64,000 nt of DNA from Parvibaculum sedimenti (GCF_009184905.1 NZ_WESC01000006.1:1-64000); one strand, 5' to 3'; numbered from the stretch's first letter, positions 28,925 to 38,066 are shown. Numbers and translations are program-made. Notes: a model not told the origin generated them from the letters alone.

Positions 28925-30130
28925 ATGTGTCATGTTATCGGAGAAGCGATTGAGGTGGCCGTCGGGCGGAGACAGGTTCTGACCGGCGTGGCGGCGGGCG
29001 CCGCCGCGAGCCTCGTGCTAGGAAAGCCGGCAAGCGCCGCGGAAATCGTGAGCCAGCGAAAGCGTATTGAAGCGACGAAAATCGAGGCCGCCCAATACCG
29101 TACAAAGCTGATGCTGCTTGGAACGGCGGGCGGTCCTGCGTTTTGGCCGGGAACTGATCGGCGCAGCACTTCTTCGGCCGTTGCCGTGGGTGACGCAATT
29201 TATATGGTCGACTGCGGTGACGGCGCGGGACGGCGGCTGCAGGATGCCTGGGGATCCGAGACGGACGGTGCCAGCGCGATAAAGGACGTACGTGCCCTTT
29301 TCCTGACGCACCTCCATTCGGATCACATCGCTGATTATCCTACGCTCATCCTCTATGGCACGTTTGCCGGCCTACAGGTCAAGACGCCACTGAAGGTCTT
29401 CGGGCCCGGTCGCCGTGGTGAAATGGAACCGGTCTTCGCGCCATCCGGAGTTGCGCCGACGTCACTCCCCGTGATCAACCCCGAAAACCCGACGCCGGGC
29501 ACGAAAGACATGACAGGCTATCTCTACCAGGCATTTGCGACCGACCTCAATGATCGCGTCCGCGACACTCATCGTCCCGATCCCAACTTGACGATTGTGG
29601 CTCAGGACATCGTCATTCCGGAAATCGCGGGGTTCAAGAGTCCCAATGAGACGCCCGAACCGAAGATGGAGCCGTTCAAGGTCTACGAAGATGACCGTGT
29701 GCGCGTTTCCGCAATCCTCGTAAATCATTTTCCCGTATGGCCGGCATTCGCTTTCCGCTTCGATACTGATGATGGATCAATCGTCTTTTCGGGGGATACC
29801 TGCGTTAGCGAAAATCTGATCCGTCTTGCAAGGGGCGCGGACATACTCGTTCACGAAGTCATTTTGTCCGCATGGGTTGACAAGATACTGCCCGCGCCGC
29901 GATCGGAAGTTGAGGAATCCATACATAACCATTTGCTTAACGCTCACACTCCGGTTGAAAAGGTGGGCAAGGTCGCGGCGGATGCGGGCGTATCGATGCT
30001 GGTGCTGAGTCACATCGTGCCCGGGAACGCTCGATCGGAAGAATTGCAAACCGCTCAGCATGGTTTTGGCGGGAAGCTCGTCATTGGCGAAGATCTGCTG
30101 CAGATCGGTGTCGGCAAGAAACGGATCTAG
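28925..30130 (+). CDS. Tat-exported metallo-beta-lactamase-fold hydrolase
   Basis: 401 aa from ATG 28925, chosen for AGGAG nine bases upstream. A twin-arginine signal (GRRQVLTGVAAGAAASLVLG, cleavage after ASA) precedes an MBL domain with LTHLHSDHIADYP, FSGDTCVSENLI and LSHIVPG, giving the His/Asp ligands for two metals. This resembles the AtsA/RNase Z-like arylsulfatase branch. A periplasmic hydrolase in a catabolic island may cleave a conjugate or ester before uptake. The substrate is unknown. Confidence 0.8.
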   Translation: MCHVIGEAIEVAVGRRQVLTGVAAGAAASLVLGKPASAAEIVSQRKRIEATKIEAAQYRTKLMLLGTAGGPAFWPGTDRRSTSSAVAVGDAIYMVDCGDGAGRRLQDAWGSETDGASAIKDVRALFLTHLHSDHIADYPTLILYGTFAGLQVKTPLKVFGPGRRGEMEPVFAPSGVAPTSLPVINPENPTPGTKDMTGYLYQAFATDLNDRVRDTHRPDPNLTIVAQDIVIPEIAGFKSPNETPEPKMEPFKVYEDDRVRVSAILVNHFPVWPAFAFRFDTDDGSIVFSGDTCVSENLIRLARGADILVHEVILSAWVDKILPAPRSEVEESIHNHLLNAHTPVEKVGKVAADAGVSMLVLSHIVPGNARSEELQTAQHGFGGKLVIGEDLLQIGVGKKRI

Positions 30131-30227
30131 CGATCTGGTGGGAATTTTGGCAGCGGCCGCTTTCGCGCCTACTTCTTGTCCGAACCATATTCGACAAGTA
30201 GCAGGGAAGATCGGCCCAGCCTCGACG

Positions 30228-31460
30228 TCAGATGACGCCGTCGGCCATCAGGGCGTCGATTTCGCTGTCGCTGAGCCCCAGCACGCCGCCGTAAATTTCG
30301 CGATTGTGCTCGCCGAGCCTCGCGTTGGACGCGCCCATCATCTGCGGCGTGCCGTGATACCGCAAGGGGCTGTTCGGCACCACAATGCGTCCCAGACTGT
30401 AGTGGTCGATCCATTGCAGCATGCCGCGCTCGTGCATATGCGGGCTGTTCATTACTTCGACGAGATTGCGCACCGGCGCGGTGGGCAAGCGATATGCGCG
30501 CGACGCCTCGAAAATCTCGGCGCGCGTCAGGTTTTTCGTCCATTCCTCGACGACGGCGTCCGTCTCGTCCATGTGCGTGACGCGAGCGGCGTTGTCGATG
30601 AAGCGCGGATCGTCTTTCAGTTCCCCGCGTCCCATGGCCTTGAGCAGATTCGTCCAGTGGGCTTCGACCAGGCAAATGATCGCGACGTGTCCGTCCCTGC
30701 AGGGATAGACGTTGTAGGGCGAGATCGCGAGGCCACCATGCCGGTTGCCAGTGCGCGGCGGCGGTGGCCCTAGATCGGACTGGATCATGCCGAGGTTGGA
30801 GGCAAGCGTCGGATAGATGGTTTCGACCATCGCCACCTCTACCATACGGCCGAGTCCCGTCCGTTCGCGCTCGAACAGCGCCGTCACGATCGCACCGTAA
30901 AGGTGGGTGCCGGAAATGAAATCGGCGACCGCAGGGCCGGCTTTCAGAGGCGGTCCGTCCGGAAAGCCCGTCACGCTCATGATGCCTGATGCGGCCTGAA
31001 CGGTAAGGTCCATGGCGAGGCTGTCCCGCTCCGGCCCTGACAGGCCGTAGCCCGTCGCCGAGGCGTATACGAGGCGCGGATTGACCTCGAACAGCGTTTT
31101 CGCGCCCACGCCCAGGCGGTCCATGACACCCGGTGCGTAATTCTCGATCAGGACGTCGCTGCGGCTGACGAGAGCCTTGAGAAGTTCACATCCCCGTGGG
31201 GTCTTCAGATTGAGCGTGATGGCGCGCTTGTTGGAATTGAGCATGGCCATCGGCAGCGACGCTCCGCCGCCCAGCGCCTCGCGTATTCGCACCGGCTCGC
31301 CGTGGAGCGGCTCGACCTTTATGACATCGGCTCCGGCTTTCGCCATCAGGAAGGCGGCGTAGGGGCCCTGATATACCTGACCCAGATCGACCACCTTCAC
31401 CCCTTGCAGCGGCTGCGGTCTCGCTTCATCGTCGTCCATGGCCGGGTCCGCCGTCGTCAT
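30228..31460 (-). CDS. CaiB/BaiF family (type III) CoA transferase
   Basis: 410 aa from ATG 31460, which overlaps the preceding acyl-CoA dehydrogenase stop by ATGA. Motifs are GVKVVDLGQVYQGPYAAFLMAKAGADVIKVE, NKRAITLNLKTPRG, and LAMDLTVQAASGIMSVTG, whose Asp is the expected catalytic nucleophile. It would move CoA between carboxylic acids, activating a substrate without ATP. Being translationally coupled to a dehydrogenase suggests the pair acts on the same acyl group. Confidence 0.88.
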   Translation of the reverse strand: MTTADPAMDDDEARPQPLQGVKVVDLGQVYQGPYAAFLMAKAGADVIKVEPLHGEPVRIREALGGGASLPMAMLNSNKRAITLNLKTPRGCELLKALVSRSDVLIENYAPGVMDRLGVGAKTLFEVNPRLVYASATGYGLSGPERDSLAMDLTVQAASGIMSVTGFPDGPPLKAGPAVADFISGTHLYGAIVTALFERERTGLGRMVEVAMVETIYPTLASNLGMIQSDLGPPPPRTGNRHGGLAISPYNVYPCRDGHVAIICLVEAHWTNLLKAMGRGELKDDPRFIDNAARVTHMDETDAVVEEWTKNLTRAEIFEASRAYRLPTAPVRNLVEVMNSPHMHERGMLQWIDHYSLGRIVVPNSPLRYHGTPQMMGASNARLGEHNREIYGGVLGLSDSEIDALMADGVI

Positions 31461-32620
31461 AGCGATGCGCCGAAAAGATTGCGAGCCATGACCAGGCGCT
31501 GCACCTCGCTCGGCCCCTCGCCGATGCGCCGGATCCGCATCTCGCGGTACCAGCGCTCCAGCGGCAGATCCTTGGTGACGCCGTAGCCGCCGTGAATCTG
31601 GATGGCGCGATCGACGACGCGGCTGGCGCCTTCCGTGGAGAGAAGTTTTGCCATCGCGGCTTCGGTGCGGAAGGGCTCGCCGCGATCCGCCTTGCAGGCG
31701 GCGTCCAGCGTCGCCCACCTGGCGGTGCGGATGTCGATTTCGTTATCCACCACCATCCATTGCACAGCCTGCCGTGTGGCGAGAGGCGCCCCGAAAGTCT
31801 CGCGCAGTTTGGCGTACTCGATGCACATTTCCTGTGCCTTGATGGCGATGCCTATGCAACTGGCCGCATAAGGAATGCGCTGTCGGCTCAGCCGGTCGTT
31901 GGCGATCGCGAATCCCTTGTTCACCTCGCCCAGCACATTCGCTGATGGCACGCGCATGTTCTCGAACTGAAGCTCCGTCGCATAATAGGCAGATCGAAGC
32001 GTGTGGACGACGCGGCGGACGTGAAACCCGGGCGTATCCGTATCGACGATGAAGCAGGTAATGCCGTTGCGGCCCTTGCCGACATCGGTCCGTGCGAAAA
32101 CGATGCCGTATTCCGCCTTGTCCGCACCAGAGATGAAAATCTTCGCGCCGTTGATGACCCAGTCATCGCCATCCTTGACCGCCCGCGTTTGTATGGCGCG
32201 CGCCGGATCGGAGCCGCCGGACGGTTCGGTCAGTCCGAAAAAGCCGTGTTTCTCGCCGTTCAGCGTCGGATAGAGATAACGCTTTTTCAGATCCTCGCTC
32301 GCCTCGTAAAGGTGGGCGAGCCCGGCGCCGCCGAAGCTTCCGTAGCAGGGCGAATATAGGCCTGCGCGATGCTGCGAAATTTCGATCGCGATCAGCGTCA
32401 TGGTGACGGTATCGATGTCTGGGCCGCCGTATTCGGGAGGAACGCCGAGGCCGTGCAGGCCCATGTCCTTCACCTTCGAGACGAGGCGCGCGTAATCGTC
32501 GGGGCCGAGCCGACTCTCGTCGGGATCGAGCTTGTCTTCAAGTGGGGCGACTTCCTCGCGCACGAAGCGCCGTACCTGTTCGATGATGAGTCGCTGCTCG
32601 TCCGTCATGGCAAAATCCAT
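31457..32620 (-). CDS. Acyl-CoA dehydrogenase
   Basis: 387 aa, full length. N-terminal MDFAMTDEQRLIIEQVRRFVREEV, FAD contacts FGLTEPSGGSDPA and DWVINGAKIFISGA, and C-terminal GGYGVTKDLPLERWYREMRIRRIGEGPSEVQ, in which the Glu of GEGPSEV is the expected catalytic base. It oxidises an acyl-CoA at alpha-beta and passes electrons to ETF. It is coupled to the CaiB gene and lies downstream of the crotonase at 33.0-33.8 kb on the same strand. Confidence 0.9.
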   Translation of the reverse strand: MDFAMTDEQRLIIEQVRRFVREEVAPLEDKLDPDESRLGPDDYARLVSKVKDMGLHGLGVPPEYGGPDIDTVTMTLIAIEISQHRAGLYSPCYGSFGGAGLAHLYEASEDLKKRYLYPTLNGEKHGFFGLTEPSGGSDPARAIQTRAVKDGDDWVINGAKIFISGADKAEYGIVFARTDVGKGRNGITCFIVDTDTPGFHVRRVVHTLRSAYYATELQFENMRVPSANVLGEVNKGFAIANDRLSRQRIPYAASCIGIAIKAQEMCIEYAKLRETFGAPLATRQAVQWMVVDNEIDIRTARWATLDAACKADRGEPFRTEAAMAKLLSTEGASRVVDRAIQIHGGYGVTKDLPLERWYREMRIRRIGEGPSEVQRLVMARNLFGASL

Positions 32621-32687
32621 GATCTTCCTTCCCTTGCTGTCGTCCGGCCTTCGCGGCCTTGTCCTTTTTCGCGTCGTTTCGGATATC

Positions 32688-33026
32688 TCAGCCGATGCTC
32701 AGCCGGCCGATTTTGCGGTTGCCTTCGAAGGCGTTTCCCGCCGGAAGCGATCCGTGGTCGGCCATATGGACCATCAGAAGTTCTTCGTAACGGCTCATGT
32801 ATTGGCAATTTATTTCGACGCGGAAGAGGGTGCGGCGGTCGCGATATTCTTCCAGCGCCTTGAGGAGCTCACCCCGCAACCCGAAAAGGGAACGCCCGCC
32901 AGCGAAACCGATGCGGAGGACATGTTCTTTTTCGTCGGCGATCTGGTAGATGCCAAGCTCGCCGCCGAGCGCCGCGACGTTGGCGGTCGTGAGCTCCTGC
33001 CAGGCTTTTTTCATTCGAACAGACAT
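32688..33026 (-). CDS. Small hypothetical protein with GIY-YIG-like spacing
   Basis: 112 aa from ATG 33026, which has AGGTG nine bases upstream. I do not recognise a named function. The sequence ELGIYQIADEKEHVLRIGFAGG, followed by a helical segment and RYEELLMVHMADHG, follows the order of GIY, (Y)IG and the metal-binding Glu in GIY-YIG nucleases, but the second Tyr is Arg and the resemblance may be only of fold. It sits inside a beta-oxidation-type operon (crotonase, this gene, dehydrogenase, CoA transferase), so a catabolic or CoA-related role is as likely as nucleic-acid work. Confidence 0.6.
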   Translation of the reverse strand: MSVRMKKAWQELTTANVAALGGELGIYQIADEKEHVLRIGFAGGRSLFGLRGELLKALEEYRDRRTLFRVEINCQYMSRYEELLMVHMADHGSLPAGNAFEGNRKIGRLSIG

Positions 33027-33043
33027 TGGTCTTGTCACCTTTC

Positions 33044-33799
33044 TTACTGGCCTTTGAAAACCGCCGTCCGGCGTTCGAGAAGGGCGGCAATGCCCTCCCG
33101 CGCGTCGGCACTGTCTCCCGCGGCGCGCACAAGCCGGTCTATATCGTCATGCGGCACGCCGTCGCGGAAAGTCATGGCGCGCACCAGCACCGCCTTCATG
33201 GCCCGCAAGGACAGCGGCGCGTTGGCGGCCAGTCGGGAGACGATTTTCGAGGCCTCCTCCTCCAGTCCGGCGGCAGGCGCGATCCGGGCTATCAGTCCGA
33301 GTTCGTGCATCCGGCGCGAGGTCAGCAGGTCGCCCAGTAGCAGCATTTCCCGCGCGCCGACCGGCCCGGCGACTTCGAGAATTTTCTTCGCCAGGAACCA
33401 GGTGGGGGCGAGGCCGATTTTGGCGAGCGACATGCCAAATCGCGCGTCCGTGCTGGCGATGACAAAATCACAGTGCAGCGCGAGTTCATTGCCGCCTGCG
33501 ATTGCATCGCCCTGAACGACTGCGACCACCGGCAAGGGATAAGTCTCGATCGCGTGCAGCATCGTTTCGATGGATACCGCCCCGAGCGTTCCTGCGTCTC
33601 GCACGCGCAAATCGAGGCCAGAACAGAACACAGAGCCTTCGGCGCGAATAACGGTGACGCGTTCTTCCTCCGGCGGTGTCTGCCGAAAGGCGGCGGTCAG
33701 GCCCTCGAGCATTCCTCCGTCAAGGGCATTGCGCTTTTCAACGCGTGCAAGCGTGATGGTCCTGACGCCGCCCGCGTTTTCAATCCTCACCGTCCCCAA
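33044..33799 (-). CDS. Enoyl-CoA hydratase/isomerase (crotonase)
   Basis: 251 aa from a TTG at 33799, preceded by GGAGG with six-base spacing. This gives the usual start GTVRIENAGGVRTITLARVEKRNAL. An ATG at 33886 would add 29 low-complexity residues, and the longest frame would overlap the divergent thiolase-like gene. Crotonase motifs: oxyanion-hole segments SVFCSGLDLRV and GDAIAGGNELALHCDF. The residue in the usual second catalytic Glu position lies in LAKIGLAPTWF, lacking the common GGTQ, so isomerase or hydrolase activity is possible. Confidence 0.85.
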   Translation of the reverse strand: MGTVRIENAGGVRTITLARVEKRNALDGGMLEGLTAAFRQTPPEEERVTVIRAEGSVFCSGLDLRVRDAGTLGAVSIETMLHAIETYPLPVVAVVQGDAIAGGNELALHCDFVIASTDARFGMSLAKIGLAPTWFLAKKILEVAGPVGAREMLLLGDLLTSRRMHELGLIARIAPAAGLEEEASKIVSRLAANAPLSLRAMKAVLVRAMTFRDGVPHDDIDRLVRAAGDSADAREGIAALLERRTAVFKGQ

Positions 33800-33906
33800 T
33801 CCGTTCCTCCCTCGCTCGACCTGTTCTTCCGATCGGCCATAACCGGCGCTTCCGCCTTTCGTGGACGGACTGGACGTATCCCCCATGAATGCGCTAAGCA
33901 ATAAGG

Positions 33907-33919
33907 AAATCATGATAAG
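33907..33919 (+). promoter_or_regulatory. AT-rich motif before the thiolase-like gene
   Basis: AAATCATGATAAG, 9 bases from the start codon. It differs at one position from AAATCATTATAAG before CYP153-1 (43012-43024). Candidate operator; see the shared-motif finding. Confidence 0.4.
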
Positions 33920-33928
33920 GGAATAGGG

Positions 33929-35104
33929 ATGGGTATCAACGGAAAATCCTACATAGTCGGCATCTACGAGCATCCGTGCCGCGCGGCGCTGGACAAGACG
34001 CTGCCGCAACTTCACGCCGAGATCGCGAAGGGCGCGCTGGCGGACGCAGGTCTTTCAAAGGACGATGTTGACGCATATTTCTGCGCCGGCGACGCACCGG
34101 GGTTGGGCCCGATCAACATGATCGAATACATGGGCCTCAACAATGTGCGTCATATGGACAGCACGGAGACCGGCGGGTCTTCCTACATCGTCCATGTCAA
34201 TCACGCAGCGCAGGCCATCGCCGCGGGGCATTGCAATGTGGCGCTGATCACGCTGGCAGGCAGGCCGGTTGCCGACGCGAAAGAAGGTAAGCCCGTCCGT
34301 TACTACAACCAGCAAGCGCCGGACTTTCCGTTCGAAATGCCTTATGGCCCCAACGTCACGAACATGTACGCCATGTGTGCGATGCGGCATATGTACGAAT
34401 ACGGTACCACCAGCGAGCAACTCGCATGGATCAAGGTCGCCGCATCCCATCACGCCCAGTACAATGAACATGCCAGGCTCCGCGACGTTGTGACCGTGGA
34501 GGATGTCGTCAATTCGCCGATGATTGCCGATCCATTGCACAGGCTCGACTGTTGCGTCATCACCGACGGCGGCGGCGGCATTGTGATGGTGAGCCCGGAA
34601 GTGGCGAAGTCGCTGAAGCGTACCCGCGTCAAGGTTCTCGGCGCCGGTGAGGCGCCCAAGCATCTCGCGGCGGGCCAGGTCGATCTGACCTATTCCGGCG
34701 CGCGTTGGAGCGGGCCCAAAGCGTTCGCTGAAGCCGGTGTCACGCCCGCCGATATCAAATACGCCTCCGTCTATGATTCCTTCACTATTACAGTGCTGGA
34801 AACGCTCGAAGATCTGGGTTTTTGCAAAAAAGGTGAGGGCGGGAAGTTCGTCTCGGACGGCAATCTGATTTCCGGCGTCGGCAAGTTGCCCTTCAACACG
34901 GATGGCGGGGGATTGTGCAACAATCACCCGGGCAATCGCGGCGGCATGACCAAGGTTCTTGAAGCGGTTCGTCAGGTTCGCGGTGAGGCTCATCCGAAGG
35001 TTCAGGTTCGCAATTGCGATATTGCACTGGCGCATGGAACCGGCGGGCTTCTGGGATCGCGTATGGGCAGCGCAACCGTTATTCTTGGAAATGAAGCCGC
35101 ATGA
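33929..35104 (+). CDS. Thiolase-fold protein (SCP-x/Ltp2-like), lacks usual nucleophilic Cys
   Basis: 391 aa. Thiolase fold of the lipid-transfer/SCP-x group, with C-terminal NTDGGGLCNNHPGNRGG in place of the NGGALSLGHPLGATG motif. In the N-terminal active-site loop the usual C-A-T-G-S reads E-T-G-G-S, so the acyl-accepting Cys appears absent. The gene overlaps a DUF35 gene by ATGA. In steroid side-chain degradation such Cys-less proteins (Ltp2) form a complex with DUF35 partners and act as retro-aldolases. By analogy this pair may cleave a beta-hydroxyacyl-CoA. Known thiolase chemistry is less likely. Confidence 0.8.
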   Translation: MGINGKSYIVGIYEHPCRAALDKTLPQLHAEIAKGALADAGLSKDDVDAYFCAGDAPGLGPINMIEYMGLNNVRHMDSTETGGSSYIVHVNHAAQAIAAGHCNVALITLAGRPVADAKEGKPVRYYNQQAPDFPFEMPYGPNVTNMYAMCAMRHMYEYGTTSEQLAWIKVAASHHAQYNEHARLRDVVTVEDVVNSPMIADPLHRLDCCVITDGGGGIVMVSPEVAKSLKRTRVKVLGAGEAPKHLAAGQVDLTYSGARWSGPKAFAEAGVTPADIKYASVYDSFTITVLETLEDLGFCKKGEGGKFVSDGNLISGVGKLPFNTDGGGLCNNHPGNRGGMTKVLEAVRQVRGEAHPKVQVRNCDIALAHGTGGLLGSRMGSATVILGNEAA

Positions 35105-35493
35105 ACACCGATCAGAAAAACAAGATCAATCTTGTCGTCAATTCCGAGAGTAAGCCCTACTGGGAAGGCGCCGCCAAGGGGCAACTCCTGATCCGGGCTT
35201 GCAACGCCTGCGGCAAGGCGCACTACTATCCGCGGACTATTTGCCCGCATTGCTTCTCGGAGGACACGGCGTTCGTCGAGGCTTCGGGCAATGGCGTGAT
35301 CTACAGCTATTCGGTCACGAGGCAAGCCAAGCCGCCTTATGTCATCGCCTATGTTAAGCTTGATGAAGGGGTTTCGATGCTCACGAATATCGTCGATTGC
35401 GAAATCGACAAGATTCGCATCGGACAGAAAGTCAGGGTCAAATTCTCCGAAGCCGGCGACGGATACGCGCTGCCGGTGTTCACGTCCGCATGA
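35101..35493 (+). CDS. DUF35 OB-fold/zinc-ribbon partner of the thiolase-like protein
   Basis: 130 aa. Rubredoxin-like zinc ribbon CNACGKAHYYPRTICPHC (four Cys), then an OB-fold (GNGVIYSYSVTRQAKPPYVIAYVKLDEG, IDKIRIGQKVRVKF). Such proteins bind acyl-CoA and dock on thiolase-fold enzymes. The 4-bp overlap with the preceding gene implies equal production. A perfect 10-bp hairpin follows 23 bp later. Confidence 0.88.
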   Translation: MNTDQKNKINLVVNSESKPYWEGAAKGQLLIRACNACGKAHYYPRTICPHCFSEDTAFVEASGNGVIYSYSVTRQAKPPYVIAYVKLDEGVSMLTNIVDCEIDKIRIGQKVRVKFSEAGDGYALPVFTSA

Positions 35494-35516
35494 TGCGGAA
35501 TTTTCGTTGAACGGCA

Positions 35517-35544
35517 TTCCGGCAGGTTTGACTTCCTGCCGGAA
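35517..35544. terminator. Hairpin after the DUF35 gene
   Basis: TTCCGGCAGG (35517-35526) pairs with CCTGCCGGAA (35535-35544) around an 8-nt loop. No T-run follows, so it is more likely an attenuating or mRNA-protecting hairpin between the aldolase-like pair and the CoA ligase. Confidence 0.5.
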
Positions 35545-35646
35545 CGTCCGGCGACGGGTCGGTTGAGACAACGGACGGTTAAGGACGGAACGGCTTGATC
35601 GCAAGAAAGCCGACCCGCGAGGACCGGATTTTTCAGGGAGGATTAT

Positions 35647-37257
35647 ATGGCGTGGAATTTCGGTGACATTCTCGACAGTATCTCGCCGGTTTTGCCGCCG
35701 AATGCGCCCGCCCTTATTCATGGCGATCGGGTGATCACATGGGGAGAAACGGCACGGAGATCCAACAATCTCGGGCGCGCGCTTATCGCGCGCGGCGCCA
35801 GACCCGGCGACAAGGTCGCATTCTATATGCGAAACCGGCCCGAATATGTCGAGACCATGGCGGCCTGCTTCAAGAGCCGTCTTGTCCATGTCAACATCAA
35901 CTACCGCTACAAGGCGGACGAAGTTTTCTACATCTTCGATGATTCCGACGCGCAAACGGTCGTTTACGGTTCCGAGTTCCGGGACATCATCGTCGAACTG
36001 AAAGACCGGCTGACGAAAGTCGCCACGTTCATTGAGGTGAACGAAGACGGATCCGCCGCGCCCTTCGCGGAAAATTACGAAAAGATCGTCACCGGCGGAG
36101 ATGGCGCGCCTCTCGGCATCGAGCGGTCTCCGGACGATTTACTGTTCATCTATACAGGTGGCACGACGGGCATGCCCAAAGGCGTCATGTGGCGCCACGA
36201 CGACATGCGCGAAGCTCAGCTTACGACGCTTCGAGCGCTGGGTCCGATCCCGGAGACACTTCCCGCGTTGGTCGAATTTATCAAGACTTCCGGTCCGGGG
36301 CCCAAGGCGATGCCTGCCTGCCCGCTGATGCACGGCACCGGCTTCATTACGGCTATTGGCAATATGATGAGTGGCGGCTGCATCGTCACGCTGGAGAGCC
36401 CGACCCTCGACGCGCATGAGCTCTGGGCGGCGGTTTCGCGCAATGGTGTCAATTCGCTGGCGATCGTCGGCGACGCTTTCGCCCGGCCGATGCTGGCTGC
36501 GCTCGACGAGGCGCCTGGCAAATACAACCTGGCCAGCGTCGTCTCGATCGTTTCTTCCGGCGTTATGTGGAGCACGGAAGTGAAGCGCGGCCTGCTCAGG
36601 CATTTGCCGAATGTCATCCTGATGGATTCCTTCGGCGCCTCGGAGGGACTCGGTTTCGGCAGTTCGATCATGACGAGCGCCGGCGAGGTCAAGACCGCCA
36701 GGTTCCAGATCGGCGGCCGGTGCCGCGTGTTCGATGAAAACGATCAGCCGGTCGAACCCGGCAGCGGCAAGCCGGGCATCATCGCCCTGGGGGGGCCGAT
36801 TCCTGTTGGCTATTACAAGGATCCGGAAAAGACCGCCAAGACCTTCAAGACCATCGCCGGGGCTCGCTATTCAATTCCCGGCGATTGGTGCGTTGTGGAA
36901 AAAGACGGCAGCCTGACATTGCTGGGACGCGGCAGCGTCTGCATCAACACGGCGGGCGAGAAGGTCTACCCGGAGGAGATCGAGGAAGTTCTGAAGACGC
37001 ATCCCGCCGTCGAGGACGCGCTTGTCGTCGGTGTGCCCGACCAGAAATGGGGTCAGGCGGTCACCGGCATCGTCATGCTGGCGACCGGCGCGAAGTTTGA
37101 CGAAGAGGATTTGCGCAAACACGTCCGCTCGCACCTTGCTGGCTACAAAACGCCCAAACGCATTCTGGTTGGGGCCGTGCCTCTTCGCGCGTCGAACGGC
37201 AAGGCCGACTACAAGGGCGTTACCGATTTCGCGAAACGCGAGCTTGGGGTTGCCTAG
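35647..37257 (+). CDS. Acyl-CoA synthetase (AMP-forming)
   Basis: 536 aa. ANL-family P-loop LLFIYTGGTTGMPKGVMWRHDD, the adenylate motif MDSFGASEGLGFG, GDWCVVEKDGSLTLLGRGSVCINTAGEKVYPEEIEE (hinge and CoA region) and the C-terminal Lys in ASNGKADYKG. It activates a carboxylate, probably medium-chain or cyclic, with ATP and CoA. The ATG follows CAGGGAGG. It lies between the thiolase-like/DUF35 pair and an SDR on the same strand. Confidence 0.9.
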   Translation: MAWNFGDILDSISPVLPPNAPALIHGDRVITWGETARRSNNLGRALIARGARPGDKVAFYMRNRPEYVETMAACFKSRLVHVNINYRYKADEVFYIFDDSDAQTVVYGSEFRDIIVELKDRLTKVATFIEVNEDGSAAPFAENYEKIVTGGDGAPLGIERSPDDLLFIYTGGTTGMPKGVMWRHDDMREAQLTTLRALGPIPETLPALVEFIKTSGPGPKAMPACPLMHGTGFITAIGNMMSGGCIVTLESPTLDAHELWAAVSRNGVNSLAIVGDAFARPMLAALDEAPGKYNLASVVSIVSSGVMWSTEVKRGLLRHLPNVILMDSFGASEGLGFGSSIMTSAGEVKTARFQIGGRCRVFDENDQPVEPGSGKPGIIALGGPIPVGYYKDPEKTAKTFKTIAGARYSIPGDWCVVEKDGSLTLLGRGSVCINTAGEKVYPEEIEEVLKTHPAVEDALVVGVPDQKWGQAVTGIVMLATGAKFDEEDLRKHVRSHLAGYKTPKRILVGAVPLRASNGKADYKGVTDFAKRELGVA

Positions 37258-37313
37258 ACGACGATTTGAGTGATGGCGCCGGAGGCGGCGCGGCACCCCG
37301 ATGGGAGGACTGC

Positions 37314-38066
37314 ATGGGACGGGTAGACGGGAAAATCGCCTTTGTGACGGGCGGCGCCAACGGCATGGGGCGTTCCCACGCCTTGCTGCTTGCGCGTGAA
37401 GGCGCAACGCTGATCGTGACCGACATGGACGAGAAGGGCGGCAACGCCGTGGTTGAGGAGATTAACGATCACGGTGGGCAGGCGCGATTTTTCAAACACG
37501 ATGTGTCGAGCGTCTCGGATTGGGAACGGATTTCACAGGAAGCGATGTCCACTTTCGGACGCGTCGACATCCTCGTGAACAATGCCGGTATTCTCGTCTT
37601 TTCCGCTGTGCAGGACACCTCGAATGAAGACTTCGCACGTGTTCTCGACGTCAATGTAAAGAGCGTATTCTACGGCACGAAATATATATTGCCCGCGATG
37701 AAGGCGGCCGGCGGCGGTTCGATCGTCAATATTTCCTCGATCTACGGACTGATCGGCGCGCCCGCCACGGCGGCGTATCAGGCATCGAAGGGCGCCGTTC
37801 GCCTGCTGACGAAATCGACGGCTGTGGATTATGCGCCTTTCAAGATTCGCGTGAATTCCGTGCACCCCGGAATCATCCGCACGAATATGACAAAGGATCT
37901 TCTCGGCGATGCGGATGTCGCCAAACAGGTCTTGAGCGCCACGCTTATTGGTCGACCGGCCGAACCCGTCGAGGTTTCCTATGCGGTCCTGTTTTTGGCA
38001 TCCGATGAGTCCTCTTATATGACCGGCTCCGAGGTTGTCGTCGACGGAGGCTACACGACCATGTGA
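37314..38066 (+). CDS. SDR-family NAD(P)-dependent dehydrogenase
   Basis: 250 aa from ATG 37314 (GGGAGGAC just upstream). Classical SDR with VTGGANGMGRSHA cofactor loop, DILVNNAGI, Ser in VNISSIYG, catalytic YQASK, and the C-terminal MTGSEVVVDGGY. Asp in IVTDMDEKG suggests NAD(H) preference. It would oxidise a secondary alcohol, perhaps a ring hydroxyl or a beta-hydroxyacyl-CoA, in the same operon. Confidence 0.88.
   Translation: MGRVDGKIAFVTGGANGMGRSHALLLAREGATLIVTDMDEKGGNAVVEEINDHGGQARFFKHDVSSVSDWERISQEAMSTFGRVDILVNNAGILVFSAVQDTSNEDFARVLDVNVKSVFYGTKYILPAMKAAGGGSIVNISSIYGLIGAPATAAYQASKGAVRLLTKSTAVDYAPFKIRVNSVHPGIIRTNMTKDLLGDADVAKQVLSATLIGRPAEPVEVSYAVLFLASDESSYMTGSEVVVDGGYTTM

Noticed and set aside
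32688-33026. Calling the small operon protein a true GIY-YIG endonuclease
   Set aside because: The second Tyr is Arg and the catalytic Arg helix is unclear; only the order of short motifs is suggestive.
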